64,000 bases of DNA, from assembly GCF_009831455.1 (NCBI RefSeq), contig NZ_WOWO01000001.1, positions 248,001 through 312,000 on the forward strand, given 5' to 3'. Source of the stretch: Salinirussus salinus (GTDB taxonomy: Archaea; Halobacteriota; Halobacteria; Halobacteriales; Haloarculaceae). Of the stretch, positions 16,655-23,682 are shown piece after piece. Within the stretch, counting starts at the first letter, position 1, and each line of letters starts with the position of its first letter. The notes beneath the pieces are model-generated. The model did no database searches and had not been told where the DNA came from. It saw only the letters and a program-made list of their open reading frames with translations. Both the position numbers and the translations under genes were made by a program.

Positions 16655-17187
16655 GAGTACTCACCGCCACCTGCGGCCCGTATCTCGTCGACGATCCGCG
16701 CGGCGGTCGTTCGCCCCGCGTGCGACCAGGTCTCGGTGCCGTCGGGCGCGACGACGACAGCCCTCGGGACGCTCGTTGCGCCGTAGCGCCGCGCCAGCGC
16801 CGTCCCGTCGTCGGCGGCGACGGTCCAGGTCCCGCCGTGGTCGGCCCACCACGAGGCGACCGCCTCGGTCGAGATACTCAGCCCGACGGGTTCGCTGGTC
16901 ACCGAGAGGAACTGGACGCCGTCGGGGACCTGCCTGTGGGCCTCGCCGACGGCGGACATCTGCGACGCACAGACGCCACAGGTGGTGGCGAAGAACTCGA
17001 CGAACGTCACGCGGCCCGGCTCCGGGACGGTCGCCCGGCCCGCCTCGCTCCCGGGGGCGTCGATGGTCTCGACGGTCACCGGCTCCGCCTCGCGTACGTC
17101 CTCGCCGGTGAGCGACTCGCCGAGGCCGTTGCATCCGGCAGCCGTCGTCGCGGCGGCGACCGAGGCGAGCAGCTCACGCCGCCGCAC
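16651..17187 (-). CDS. TlpA-like thioredoxin-fold lipoprotein
   Basis: 178 aa, exported. An Arg-rich N-terminus (MRRRELLASV) leads to a lipobox TAAGC with Cys19, so a lipid-anchored, probably Tat-exported protein. The thioredoxin fold carries the redox motif FFATTCGVC (Cys70, Cys73) and the cis-Pro region TSVPRAVVV. It resembles TlpA/ResA, which reduce Cu-A or haem-binding Cys pairs. GTG 17187 is chosen because a full Shine-Dalgarno sequence lies 5 bases before it; the GTG at 17196 sits inside that sequence. It overlaps ccdA. Confidence 0.86.
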   Translation of the reverse strand: MRRRELLASVAAATTAAGCNGLGESLTGEDVREAEPVTVETIDAPGSEAGRATVPEPGRVTFVEFFATTCGVCASQMSAVGEAHRQVPDGVQFLSVTSEPVGLSISTEAVASWWADHGGTWTVAADDGTALARRYGATSVPRAVVVAPDGTETWSHAGRTTAARIVDEIRAAGGGEYS

Positions 17188-17192
17188 GCGGG

Positions 17193-17200
17193 TCACCTCC
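17193..17200 (-). promoter_or_regulatory. Ribosome binding site that decides the TlpA start
   Basis: GGAGGTGA on the minus strand, complementary to the 16S rRNA 3' end, five bases before GTG 17187. Rare in this mostly leaderless genome and fitting for an internal operon gene. Confidence 0.7.
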
Positions 17201-17223
17201 GCTTCTCGTTCGCTCTGGCACGC

Positions 17224-18012
17224 TCACCACGGCTGGAAATGAGGCAGCGGGATCCCCGGCAGGACGACCCCGAGCGCCGCCAGCCCGTGCTGGAGCGGGA
17301 TGTACCCCAGGACGACGAAGGCGAGTCCGAGGACCCGGTGGAGCCGCTGGCGAGTGCCGACCTCCAGCCCGCTTGCCAGCGTCCCGGTCAGGAAGACCGC
17401 GGGGACGGTTCCCAGCCCGAGCGCCGCGAGCGCGGCCGCGCCCCCGACCGCCGAGCCCTGGACGAACGCGTACAGGTACGCCGGGTACAGGAGCGGACAG
17501 GGCAGGAGCCCGTGGACCGCGCCGAGCCCGGCGATGCGGTAGTCGCCGACCCACGCGTCGACCCGCGGAACCAGGGTGCCACGGACTGCGGCCGCGACCC
17601 GCCCGACCCCGGGGACTGGCACGCGCCGCGTGCCGCTGCCGGCGAGGTAGCTGGCGCCGACGGCGGCGACGACGGCCCCGACGAGGATGCCGGTCGCGGC
17701 CCGGACCTCCGTCGCCACGAGGGTCACGTCCCGGAGGCCGACGAAGACGAGCTGGCCGGCCAGCCCGAAGAGCCCGCCGAGCAGGGTATAGCTGGCCGTC
17801 CGCCCGAGATTGAACAGCGCGTGCTGCCGGACGGCCTGCGTCGTGAGGACGTCCTCGCGTCCCCCCGCGTCCATCCTGGCGGCGTAGGTCGCGACCAGCG
17901 GCCCGCACATCCCGATGCAGTGTGCGCCCCCGAGCAGGCCGACGAGCGCCAGCACCGGGAGGCCGAGTGTCTCCGTGCCGAGGAGGGGATTGGCCGGTGT
18001 GCATGTCGCCAT
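17224..18012 (-). CDS. TauE/SafE-like (DsbD_2) membrane protein
   Basis: 262 aa, about six membrane helices. The N-terminal motif GGAHCIGMCGPLV (His31, Cys32, Cys36) and the later HGLLPCPLLYPAY are typical of the branch found next to cytochrome oxidase copper and haem assembly genes, often called sulfite exporter-like or SafE. The two Cys-containing segments could bind copper or move thiol electrons. It starts 3 bases after the Sco stop and is followed by TlpA, so all belong to one operon. True substrate unknown. Confidence 0.82.
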   Translation of the reverse strand: MATCTPANPLLGTETLGLPVLALVGLLGGAHCIGMCGPLVATYAARMDAGGREDVLTTQAVRQHALFNLGRTASYTLLGGLFGLAGQLVFVGLRDVTLVATEVRAATGILVGAVVAAVGASYLAGSGTRRVPVPGVGRVAAAVRGTLVPRVDAWVGDYRIAGLGAVHGLLPCPLLYPAYLYAFVQGSAVGGAAALAALGLGTVPAVFLTGTLASGLEVGTRQRLHRVLGLAFVVLGYIPLQHGLAALGVVLPGIPLPHFQPW

Positions 18013-18015
18013 CAG

Positions 18016-18708
18016 TCAGGAGGTGGCCTCCACGACGGTCTCGACGTCCGAGAGGACGCGCTCGTGGTCCGGCCGGTCGGTCCGGTAGGCCCGTTCGACG
18101 ACCCCGTCCGGATTCCGGAGGAACGTCAGCGAGAGGTGCCGGAAGTCGTAGCCCGGGAGACGCCGGGACTCGCCCGCACCGACCCGCTCGAACGTGATGC
18201 CGAGCTTCTCGTCGACCACCGTCTCCGCGCGGGCCGCCGACTCCGGGCGCAGGAACCGCCAGTTCCCCGCCCCCATGTCGATGTTCATTTTGCGGGCGTA
18301 CTCCCTGAGTAGCTCGGCGTCGTCGCGCTCGGGGTCGAACGTGATCGCCAGGAACGTCACCTCGTCGCCGATACCCCGCTCGAGGGTTCCGTGCTGGACA
18401 CCCGCCAGCTGGCCGACGAGACGGACACACTCGACGGGACAGCTGGCGAAGAAGCCGGTCACGACCAGCGTCCCATCGATGGCGGTGCTGTCGACCACCT
18501 CGTCGGCCAGTGGGTCCGGTAGGCTGAACGCCGGCAGCGCCTCCCCGTGGGCCGGATACGGGAGGTCGCTGCTGTCGAACTGCCGGTCTCGCGGCGGGTC
18601 GAGAACAGTCTCACCAGCGGTCGTGCTGTCCCCGAGAACCGTGGTGAGACAGCCGGAACTCGCCGCGGCGACGCCGAGACCAGCCGCAAGGTAGGTTCGT
18701 CTCTCCAT
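18016..18708 (-). CDS. SCO1/SenC-family copper chaperone lipoprotein
   Basis: 230 aa. Twin-residue Arg N-terminus (MERRTYLAAG) and lipobox SSGC (Cys20) predict a lipid-anchored extracytoplasmic protein. The copper ligands of SCO proteins are all present: Cys90 and Cys94 (FFASCPVECV) and His191 (YDFRHLS). SCO proteins load or reduce the Cu-A site of haem-copper oxidases, and some serve N2O reductase. First gene of the operon. Its minus-strand promoter (TTACAT at 18733-18738) is preceded by an 11-bp element that is mirrored in front of the divergent HiPIP-NosL gene. Confidence 0.9.
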   Translation of the reverse strand: MERRTYLAAGLGVAAASSGCLTTVLGDSTTAGETVLDPPRDRQFDSSDLPYPAHGEALPAFSLPDPLADEVVDSTAIDGTLVVTGFFASCPVECVRLVGQLAGVQHGTLERGIGDEVTFLAITFDPERDDAELLREYARKMNIDMGAGNWRFLRPESAARAETVVDEKLGITFERVGAGESRRLPGYDFRHLSLTFLRNPDGVVERAYRTDRPDHERVLSDVETVVEATS

Positions 18709-18732
18709 CGATCGAGGCTCGTCAACTCACGG

Positions 18733-18794
18733 ATGTAAGCCGTCTGGTGCACCCTTCGAAAACTTCCGACAGCCACACCAGACGGCCTATTATT
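18733..18794. promoter_or_regulatory. Mirror-image divergent promoter between sco and the HiPIP-NosL gene
   Basis: Two perfect 11-bp inverted copies of CACCAGACGGC lie at 18776-18786 (plus strand) and 18739-18749 (minus strand), 26 bp apart. Each directly abuts an A/T box: CTATTATT (18787-18794) for the plus gene, starting at 18816, and TTACAT (18738-18733, minus strand) for sco, starting at 18708. Both boxes are about 25-27 bases from their ATG. The 11-mer thus occupies the BRE/activator position of both promoters, which implies one regulator acting on both. Confidence 0.82.
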
Positions 18795-18815
18795 GCCGCC
18801 GACCCAGCTTCCGGT

Positions 18816-19676
18816 ATGGACGGTCCGACCACCCCAGTTGACCGACGCAGACTGCTCGCGCTGATCGGTGCCAGTTCCGCTGTCGCCCTGGCGGGCTGTG
18901 CCGGCGGGGGCGACGACGGCGACGGCTCGCCTCCGACGGACACGCCGACGCCGAGCGACGTCGTCCCGGAGGAGTACCGGACCGCGGCCAGCCTGAACGA
19001 CAGACAGCGCGACCCTGATGCGCTCTCGGCCAAGAGCGACGTGAACTATCAGGACGAACCGGACGACGGCCAGCAGTGTTCGGGCTGTGCGTACTACATC
19101 CCGGACAGGAACGGCGACGGCGTCGGTGCCTGCTCGATCGTTGAGGGGAACATCGAGCCGAGCGGGTACTGCGTGAGCTACGCCGCACACGAGGAGGGAA
19201 CCAGTACGGACGGCGACAGCACCGGGGACGGCGAACCGTCGCTCGCGCCCGCCGACGTCCCCGGGGACGCGGAGTGTGCCGTCTGTGGCATGACCGTCGC
19301 GAACTTCCCGGAGTGGAACGCCCAGACGGTCCACGAGGACGACACCCGCGAGTTCTTCTGCACCGCCGGCTGTGCGACCACCTACTACGCCGTCACCGAC
19401 CAGTTCGCCGACACCGATGCGGCTATCGCAGGCCTCTGGGTCAGGGACTTCGACAGCCGGGAGCTGGTCGACGGCACGAGCGCGTCCTACGCGCTCGAGA
19501 CCGACTCCGACCGCGTCGACGACCCGATGCGGCTGAACCCCGCGCCGTTCGCGACCCGCGAGGACGCCGTTGCCTACGTCGAGGCGGTGGCTCACCTCAC
19601 CGTCGAGGACATCGTCGAGCTGTCGGCGTTCGACCGAGACCTGGCCGAGCAGTACCGCGGCCGGCTGATCGAGTGA
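18816..19676 (+). CDS. Fusion lipoprotein: HiPIP-like iron-sulfur domain plus NosL copper-binding domain
   Basis: 286 aa. Signal with DRRRLLALIG and lipobox ALAGC (Cys28). The first domain (about 50-125) has four Cys, C88-x2-C91-x14-C106-x12-C119, with YYIPDRNGDG and PSGYCVSY, the pattern of high-potential iron-sulfur proteins. An acidic linker (about 126-145) leads to a NosL domain (about 150-286) with ECAVCGMTV (Cys154, Cys157, Met159) and FFCTAGC. NosL binds Cu(I) for N2O reductase maturation. Joined, the two could pair an electron carrier with copper delivery. No nosZ is seen nearby. Start set by ATG 18816 with its A/T box. Confidence 0.87.
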   Translation: MDGPTTPVDRRRLLALIGASSAVALAGCAGGGDDGDGSPPTDTPTPSDVVPEEYRTAASLNDRQRDPDALSAKSDVNYQDEPDDGQQCSGCAYYIPDRNGDGVGACSIVEGNIEPSGYCVSYAAHEEGTSTDGDSTGDGEPSLAPADVPGDAECAVCGMTVANFPEWNAQTVHEDDTREFFCTAGCATTYYAVTDQFADTDAAIAGLWVRDFDSRELVDGTSASYALETDSDRVDDPMRLNPAPFATREDAVAYVEAVAHLTVEDIVELSAFDRDLAEQYRGRLIE

Positions 19677-19728
19677 CGGGTACCGGAAACGCCGGTGTGC
19701 GGGGTGAACACGCCGTCCGGTCCGTCTG

Positions 19729-20241
19729 TCAGTCGAGGAGCGCGTCGTCGACCAGCCGGGTGAACCGGTCGACCAGACGGTCCGGGGCCGAAGGCGAGAC
19801 CTCGTCGAGCAGTCGGCGCGTCTCGTCGGGTCGAGTCAGCCTGATGTGGCTCCGGCCGTGTTCGTCGTAACACTTCTCCGCGACACCCGCGTCGACGAGC
19901 GTCGAGACGTGCCAGGAGACCGTGCTCCGGGCCACGTCGAGGTCCGTTGCCAGGTCGGCGGCCGACGGCTCCGGCTCCTTGAGCGCGGCGACGATGATGC
20001 CCCGGACGGTTTCGCGCCGGAGGAGGGCGATCGTTCGCTGCTCCCAGGGGTCGTACCCCTCCGGGAAGTAGTGGGTACGGTCGCGGACCTTCGCGGTATC
20101 GAGCCCCCCCGCACGACGGAGCCGGCGGAGGTGGTACTGCGCCTGCCCGGTCGCGATGCCGAGGTTGCGGGCGAGTTCGTTGAAGTGGACGCCCGGGTTG
20201 GATTCGATGTGTCGGCGGATCGCCCGTCTCACCTCGCTCAT
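19729..20241 (-). CDS. Double winged-helix transcriptional regulator
   Basis: 170 aa. Two helix-turn-helix regions: about 5-55 (IESNPGVHFNELARNLGIAT) and about 85-150 (PSAADLATDLDVARSTVSWH). Between them lies a short linker with YFPEGYDPWEQRTIALLRRET, a pattern common in haloarchaeal regulators paired with membrane proteins. ATG 20241 is preferred; a GTG at 20307 would put a 19-bp palindrome inside the gene. It faces away from the NosL gene (convergent) and follows the DUF7471-like gene. It is the nearest candidate regulator for the Sco/NosL promoter. Confidence 0.82.
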   Translation of the reverse strand: MSEVRRAIRRHIESNPGVHFNELARNLGIATGQAQYHLRRLRRAGGLDTAKVRDRTHYFPEGYDPWEQRTIALLRRETVRGIIVAALKEPEPSAADLATDLDVARSTVSWHVSTLVDAGVAEKCYDEHGRSHIRLTRPDETRRLLDEVSPSAPDRLVDRFTRLVDDALLD

Positions 20242-20281
20242 GGGAGCCACTAGCCGCCTCTCGGTAAAGACACTCGCTGGC

Positions 20282-20300
20282 GTTCCCAGCTGCTGGGAAC
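20282..20300. promoter_or_regulatory. Perfect 19-bp palindrome before the winged-helix gene
   Basis: GTTCCCAGC (20282-20290), one base, GCTGGGAAC (20292-20300). It lies 41 bases before the regulator's ATG and 7 bases after the stop of the upstream membrane-protein gene. This is the expected place for an autoregulatory operator; a short transcript hairpin is the alternative. Confidence 0.6.
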
Positions 20301-20307
20301 GTAGCAC

Positions 20308-20628
20308 TCAGCCGGCCCGCGACGGCGTCCCGGTGCTGTACAGCGCGTACAGGACGAGCGTGGCGACTGCGAAATCCGAGCCGTGCTCGATGAGGTGGTG
20401 AACCGGCATCGGAACGATGCCGAGCACCGTCCCGAATCCGATGACCGACCGGGAGACGAGAATCCCGAGCGCGGCCGTCACCAGGAGGTAGACCCTCGTC
20501 CGTCGCCGGCGGTAGCCGACCAGCCCGGTCAGAAACAGCGTCGCTGTCCCGAGCGTCGCGAGGACGAGTACGGCGAGGATCGCCGCCGCCTCGGCCCCGC
20601 TCACCCAATCGGCCGCGGACGGGAACAT
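20308..20628 (-). CDS. DUF7471-like three-helix membrane protein
   Basis: 106 aa. Three hydrophobic helices (about 12-36, 44-63 and 80-97) with a conserved-looking PVHHLIEHGSD segment that supplies three His in a membrane-near loop, a possible metal or haem site. Proteins of this type often sit beside the double winged-helix regulator in haloarchaea; the family name is from memory. Upstream of and in line with the regulator, probably one transcript. Confidence 0.7.
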   Translation of the reverse strand: MFPSAADWVSGAEAAAILAVLVLATLGTATLFLTGLVGYRRRRTRVYLLVTAALGILVSRSVIGFGTVLGIVPMPVHHLIEHGSDFAVATLVLYALYSTGTPSRAG

Positions 20629-20995
20629 ATCCGCTCAACACACCTGAGCCGTGAGTGTGTTACGGGTTCCGCCGGAAAGCCCTCGCCTCTGGACCCTTCC
20701 CCGCGCTCCAGCCACGGCTGGCAGGGCCCCGGGCGACAGTGGAGCCCGCTACCCGTCCGCGCACGGACCGCTCGAGGCGCCCTGGCACGGCCCAGCGTCG
20801 TTCCGGGAGCCCCGGAGCGGCCGCGCTTTCGACGGGGCTACGGGAGCGGACTCACGGCCGTCGCGGAGTCGAGTCTCTCACCGGTCCGCAGGCAAGTCAG
20901 GAGTGGTGCCCCCACACCCGTGGGCTGTGCGGCAACCGGAAGGGGTGGCTGGTGTGGGTGAGAGCGGGTACGCGGATGTGGGGCGTGGATGGCAC
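20629..20995. other. 367-bp stretch without a convincing gene
   Basis: Open frames here lack the acidic bias of true genes. The part next to 20628 holds the minus-strand promoter of the membrane-protein gene (A/T box about 20650-20660). I see no RNA gene, repeat or further site. Confidence 0.5.
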
Positions 20996-21196
20996 CTACT
21001 CGTTGTTCATCCGGGTCGTCGTGGTGGTGCCACAGACGCGACACTCGCTGACGCGGTACGGCTCGCGGGAGAACTCCGCGTTGTCCGGCGTCGTGCTCTC
21101 GGTCAGGATCCGGACGTTCACCTCGTGTGGCGTCTCCCGGCCGCAGTCGGAACACGCTTCGGTCATCGTGGTGACCGCGTCGTTCGTGGTTGCCAT
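20996..21196 (-). CDS. DUF7835-like small zinc beta-ribbon protein
   Basis: 66 aa. Two CxxC pairs, CSDCG near residue 15 and CRVCG near 53, separated by a beta-rich segment with FSREPYRV, make a zinc ribbon. Small zinc-ribbon proteins are abundant in haloarchaea and mostly uncharacterised. An A/T box (minus-strand CTTTTTATCC, about 21222-21231) lies at leaderless distance from ATG 21196. Confidence 0.8.
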   Translation of the reverse strand: MATTNDAVTTMTEACSDCGRETPHEVNVRILTESTTPDNAEFSREPYRVSECRVCGTTTTTRMNNE

Positions 21197-21450
21197 CCTG
21201 CCTGTACCGTGTCCCGGAAGGGGGATAAAAAGGGTCGACCGTTGAGTCCGTTCGGACCGTTTTATCGACGGAGGGGAGCGAGATTGGTCGCCAAGCACCT
21301 CAGAAAACTCGAGACAGTTCACAACCGACTCTCAGGGAATATTTCGCCTCATTCCCGATGAACGGCCGATCCCTTTATGTACACCGTCACGCTCGCCGTA
21401 GAGGGAAAACGTGCGGTGGGGAGAGCCGAGGGCGTACCGGATCAGAGCGG

Positions 21451-22758
21451 TCACAGTCGGTCGAGAAAAGCGTCGAAAGCCCCGCTCTCGGGGTGGACAT
21501 GGCAGTACGTTCCCAGCGCCCGGTGTTCCATGAGTCCGTCCCGCCCGTCGCTGATGCCATCGCCCCGGGCGACGTCGAAGGCAAAGGAGGCATCGGAGCC
21601 GACGCTCGCGCTGGAGTAGTGAAACTCGTGGCCACGGAGCCTCCTGCCAGCCGCCGCGGTCAGCGCGCCGGTCCGCGCCCGGAGTTCGACGTGGTCGAGC
21701 GCCTGGTACCGGTCGTGCATCCGGACCTCCGTCGGGAGGATGCCCGCCATCTCGTGAGTCTGGCTGTCGGCCGTCGTCAGCGTCTCTGCCATGGCCATCA
21801 AGCCGCCACACTCCCCGTACACCGGGAGGCCCTCGGCGGCCCGGTCGGCGAGCCGGTCAAGGGTCGGGCTCCCCGCGAGCGCCTCCGCGTGGAGTTCGGG
21901 GTAGCCTCCCGGGAGGTACACCCCGTCGCAGTCGGGCAGCGGGTCGCCGGCAACGGGTGCGAACGTCACCACCTCGGCGCGGTCCCGGAGGCGCTCGACG
22001 GTCGCCGGGTAGGAAAAACAGAAGGCGTCGTCCCGGGCGACGGCGACGCGACGTGCCGTCCTCGAGCGGTCGGCACCGACGTCGACGGGCTGGGGGTCTC
22101 GAGGCTGGCGGGCGAGTTCCAGCAGCCGGCCGGTCCGGAGGCAGTCGGCAGCGGCGTCGAGCGCCTCGGCGTCGGGGGCGGAGTCCGCGCCCATCTCGAG
22201 CCCGAGATGCCGGTCCGGGATATCGAGGTTATCGCAGGGGGGTACGCGACCGAGATACGCGACGCCGTCGGGGAGCGCCTCGCGGACACCACGCTCGTGG
22301 CGACCGCCGGCCGTTTGCTGGGCGACCACGCCGGCGACATCGATGTCCCGGCCGGCCCTGGCGGCGTATTCGTGGAAGCCAAGCGCCGTCGCGCCGACGC
22401 TCTCCATGCCAGCGCTGGCATCGACGACCAGAACGACGGGGAGGTCGAGCGCCTCCGCGACCATCGCGGTGCTCGCAGCATCACCGTCGTACAGTCCCAT
22501 CATCCCCTCGACGACGCAGACGTCGCCCTCGCCGCGGTGGTAGTTGCGGACAAGCCCGTCCTTACCCTGGAGCCATGGGTCGAGTGTCCGGGAGGAGCGA
22601 CCGGTGACAGCCTCGTGGTGGCTGGGGTCGATGAAGTCCGGACCGGCCTTCGCCGGCTGGACCGCCTTCCCCTCCGCCTCGAGGGCGCGGGCGACCGCGA
22701 GAGCCGCCACGGTCTTGCCGACGCCCGAGCGCGTGCCACCGAGGACAAGCCCCTTCAT
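21451..22758 (-). CDS. cbiA: Cobyrinate a,c-diamide synthase
   Basis: 435 aa. ATP- and glutamine-dependent amidation of the a and c side chains of cobyrinic acid in cobalamin synthesis. An N-terminal P-loop GGTRSGVGKT (7-16), the DFIDPSHH substrate segment and VVEGMMGLYDG are typical. The C-terminal class I glutamine amidotransferase domain has YLPGGYPE, the nucleophile in YGECGGLMAM and a late His in HEFHYS. ATG 22758 is the conserved start. It is 40 bp downstream of cbiE on the same strand, forming a cbiE-cbiA unit. Confidence 0.95.
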   Translation of the reverse strand: MKGLVLGGTRSGVGKTVAALAVARALEAEGKAVQPAKAGPDFIDPSHHEAVTGRSSRTLDPWLQGKDGLVRNYHRGEGDVCVVEGMMGLYDGDAASTAMVAEALDLPVVLVVDASAGMESVGATALGFHEYAARAGRDIDVAGVVAQQTAGGRHERGVREALPDGVAYLGRVPPCDNLDIPDRHLGLEMGADSAPDAEALDAAADCLRTGRLLELARQPRDPQPVDVGADRSRTARRVAVARDDAFCFSYPATVERLRDRAEVVTFAPVAGDPLPDCDGVYLPGGYPELHAEALAGSPTLDRLADRAAEGLPVYGECGGLMAMAETLTTADSQTHEMAGILPTEVRMHDRYQALDHVELRARTGALTAAAGRRLRGHEFHYSSASVGSDASFAFDVARGDGISDGRDGLMEHRALGTYCHVHPESGAFDAFLDRL

Positions 22759-22798
22759 GGCCGGGGAGGGCGTGTCGGGCGGCGCAACGCTCGATCGC

Positions 22799-23587
22799 TC
22801 ATCCGTCGCCCCCCGTGGCGGCGGCCGGGCCCGGCCCGGATTCTGGCGCCCGGACGACAAGGACCGACAGGTCGGAGAACGCCGTCCCTTCGGGCCCGTC
22901 ACCGGTGTCGCCTGCGAGGGTTCCCAGAGGAGAGCGCGTCGTCGTCTCTCCCGGCCGGGTCAGCCGCTCGAACACCAGCGCATCGAGCCCCGGGTCGACG
23001 CCGCGGTCGAGGGCGTACCTCGCCAGGTCCTCCGGCATCCAGTCGTACGGACGGGGAATGACCAGCAGGTGTCGCCGCCCGGCCGTCCGCACCAGACGGT
23101 CGAGCGTCTCGTCGACCGGACCTCGCCGGTGGAGCGAGAGGACCGCCGACCGCTCCAGTGGCGTCCGCGCCCGGCTGGCCGCGACCTGTACCGACGATAC
23201 CCCCGGTACGACACGAACCGGCCCGTCCACCGACCCTTCGACTTTCTCGAGAAACTGGTACCCCGAGACGTTCGGGTCACCCATCAGCACGGCGACCCCA
23301 TCGTCCCCCCCGGCAACGCGGTCGCCGAACCGCTCCAGCGCCGCCGCCTCGTCGTCGTATCCGCAGGCGATGACCGTCGCGTCGGTAGCATCACGTGCCA
23401 GGTCGACGACCGTCTCGAACCCCACGACGATGTCGGCCTCAGAGAGGAGCCCGCGGGCGCGACCGGTCAGGTGCCCCGGGCCCGGCCCGACGCCGACAGC
23501 GTGGGCGGTTACCTCCCCGTGCGGCGGCTCCGGGCTCCGTGCCGCGTTTCCCCCCGGCGTCGATCCCCTCTCAGGCGTTTCTGTCAT
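22799..23587 (-). CDS. cbiE: Cobalt-precorrin-7 (C5)-methyltransferase
   Basis: 262 aa. SAM-dependent methylation at C5 of the corrin ring, in the anaerobic cobalamin pathway. The tetrapyrrole methylase fold is clear: VGVGPGPGHLT (about 31-41) near the N-terminus, VLMGDPNVSGY, and PGVSSVQVAASRA. The first 27 residues and the last 12 are low-complexity extensions. It is divergent from the surface B12-binding protein across 95 bp; both belong to B12 metabolism, so the shared region may be co-regulated. No cobalamin riboswitch is apparent. Confidence 0.9.
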   Translation of the reverse strand: MTETPERGSTPGGNAARSPEPPHGEVTAHAVGVGPGPGHLTGRARGLLSEADIVVGFETVVDLARDATDATVIACGYDDEAAALERFGDRVAGGDDGVAVLMGDPNVSGYQFLEKVEGSVDGPVRVVPGVSSVQVAASRARTPLERSAVLSLHRRGPVDETLDRLVRTAGRRHLLVIPRPYDWMPEDLARYALDRGVDPGLDALVFERLTRPGETTTRSPLGTLAGDTGDGPEGTAFSDLSVLVVRAPESGPGPAAATGGDG

Positions 23588-23650
23588 AGGTTTCCCTCGG
23601 TCGCGTCGCAGTCTGTTTCACGCTGCACAAGTCTAGTTTAGATAAGTAAA

Positions 23651-23657
23651 TATTTAT
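23651..23657 (+). promoter_or_regulatory. Promoter box of the B12-binding surface protein gene
   Basis: TATTTAT, 26-32 bases before ATG 23683, inside an unusually A/T-rich run (23632-23660) that contains the perfect palindrome TAAATATTTA (23647-23656). A short or leaderless transcript is expected. Confidence 0.65.
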
Positions 23658-23682
23658 TGGACAGGGCTCACACCGGGGACGC

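Noticed and set aside
20641-20995. Possible small genes in the gap
   Set aside because: Candidate frames are rich in Arg, Gly, Pro and lack the acidic bias of real haloarchaeal proteins.
21197-21450. Possible small RNA or gene before the end of cbiA
   Set aside because: The stretch is A/T-richer but shows no hairpin, repeat or acidic open frame beyond the promoter of the zinc-ribbon gene.
23588-23682. Cobalamin riboswitch between cbiE and the B12-binding protein gene
   Set aside because: The gap is only 95 bp and shows no B12-box or multi-stem layout; it is mostly A/T promoter sequence.
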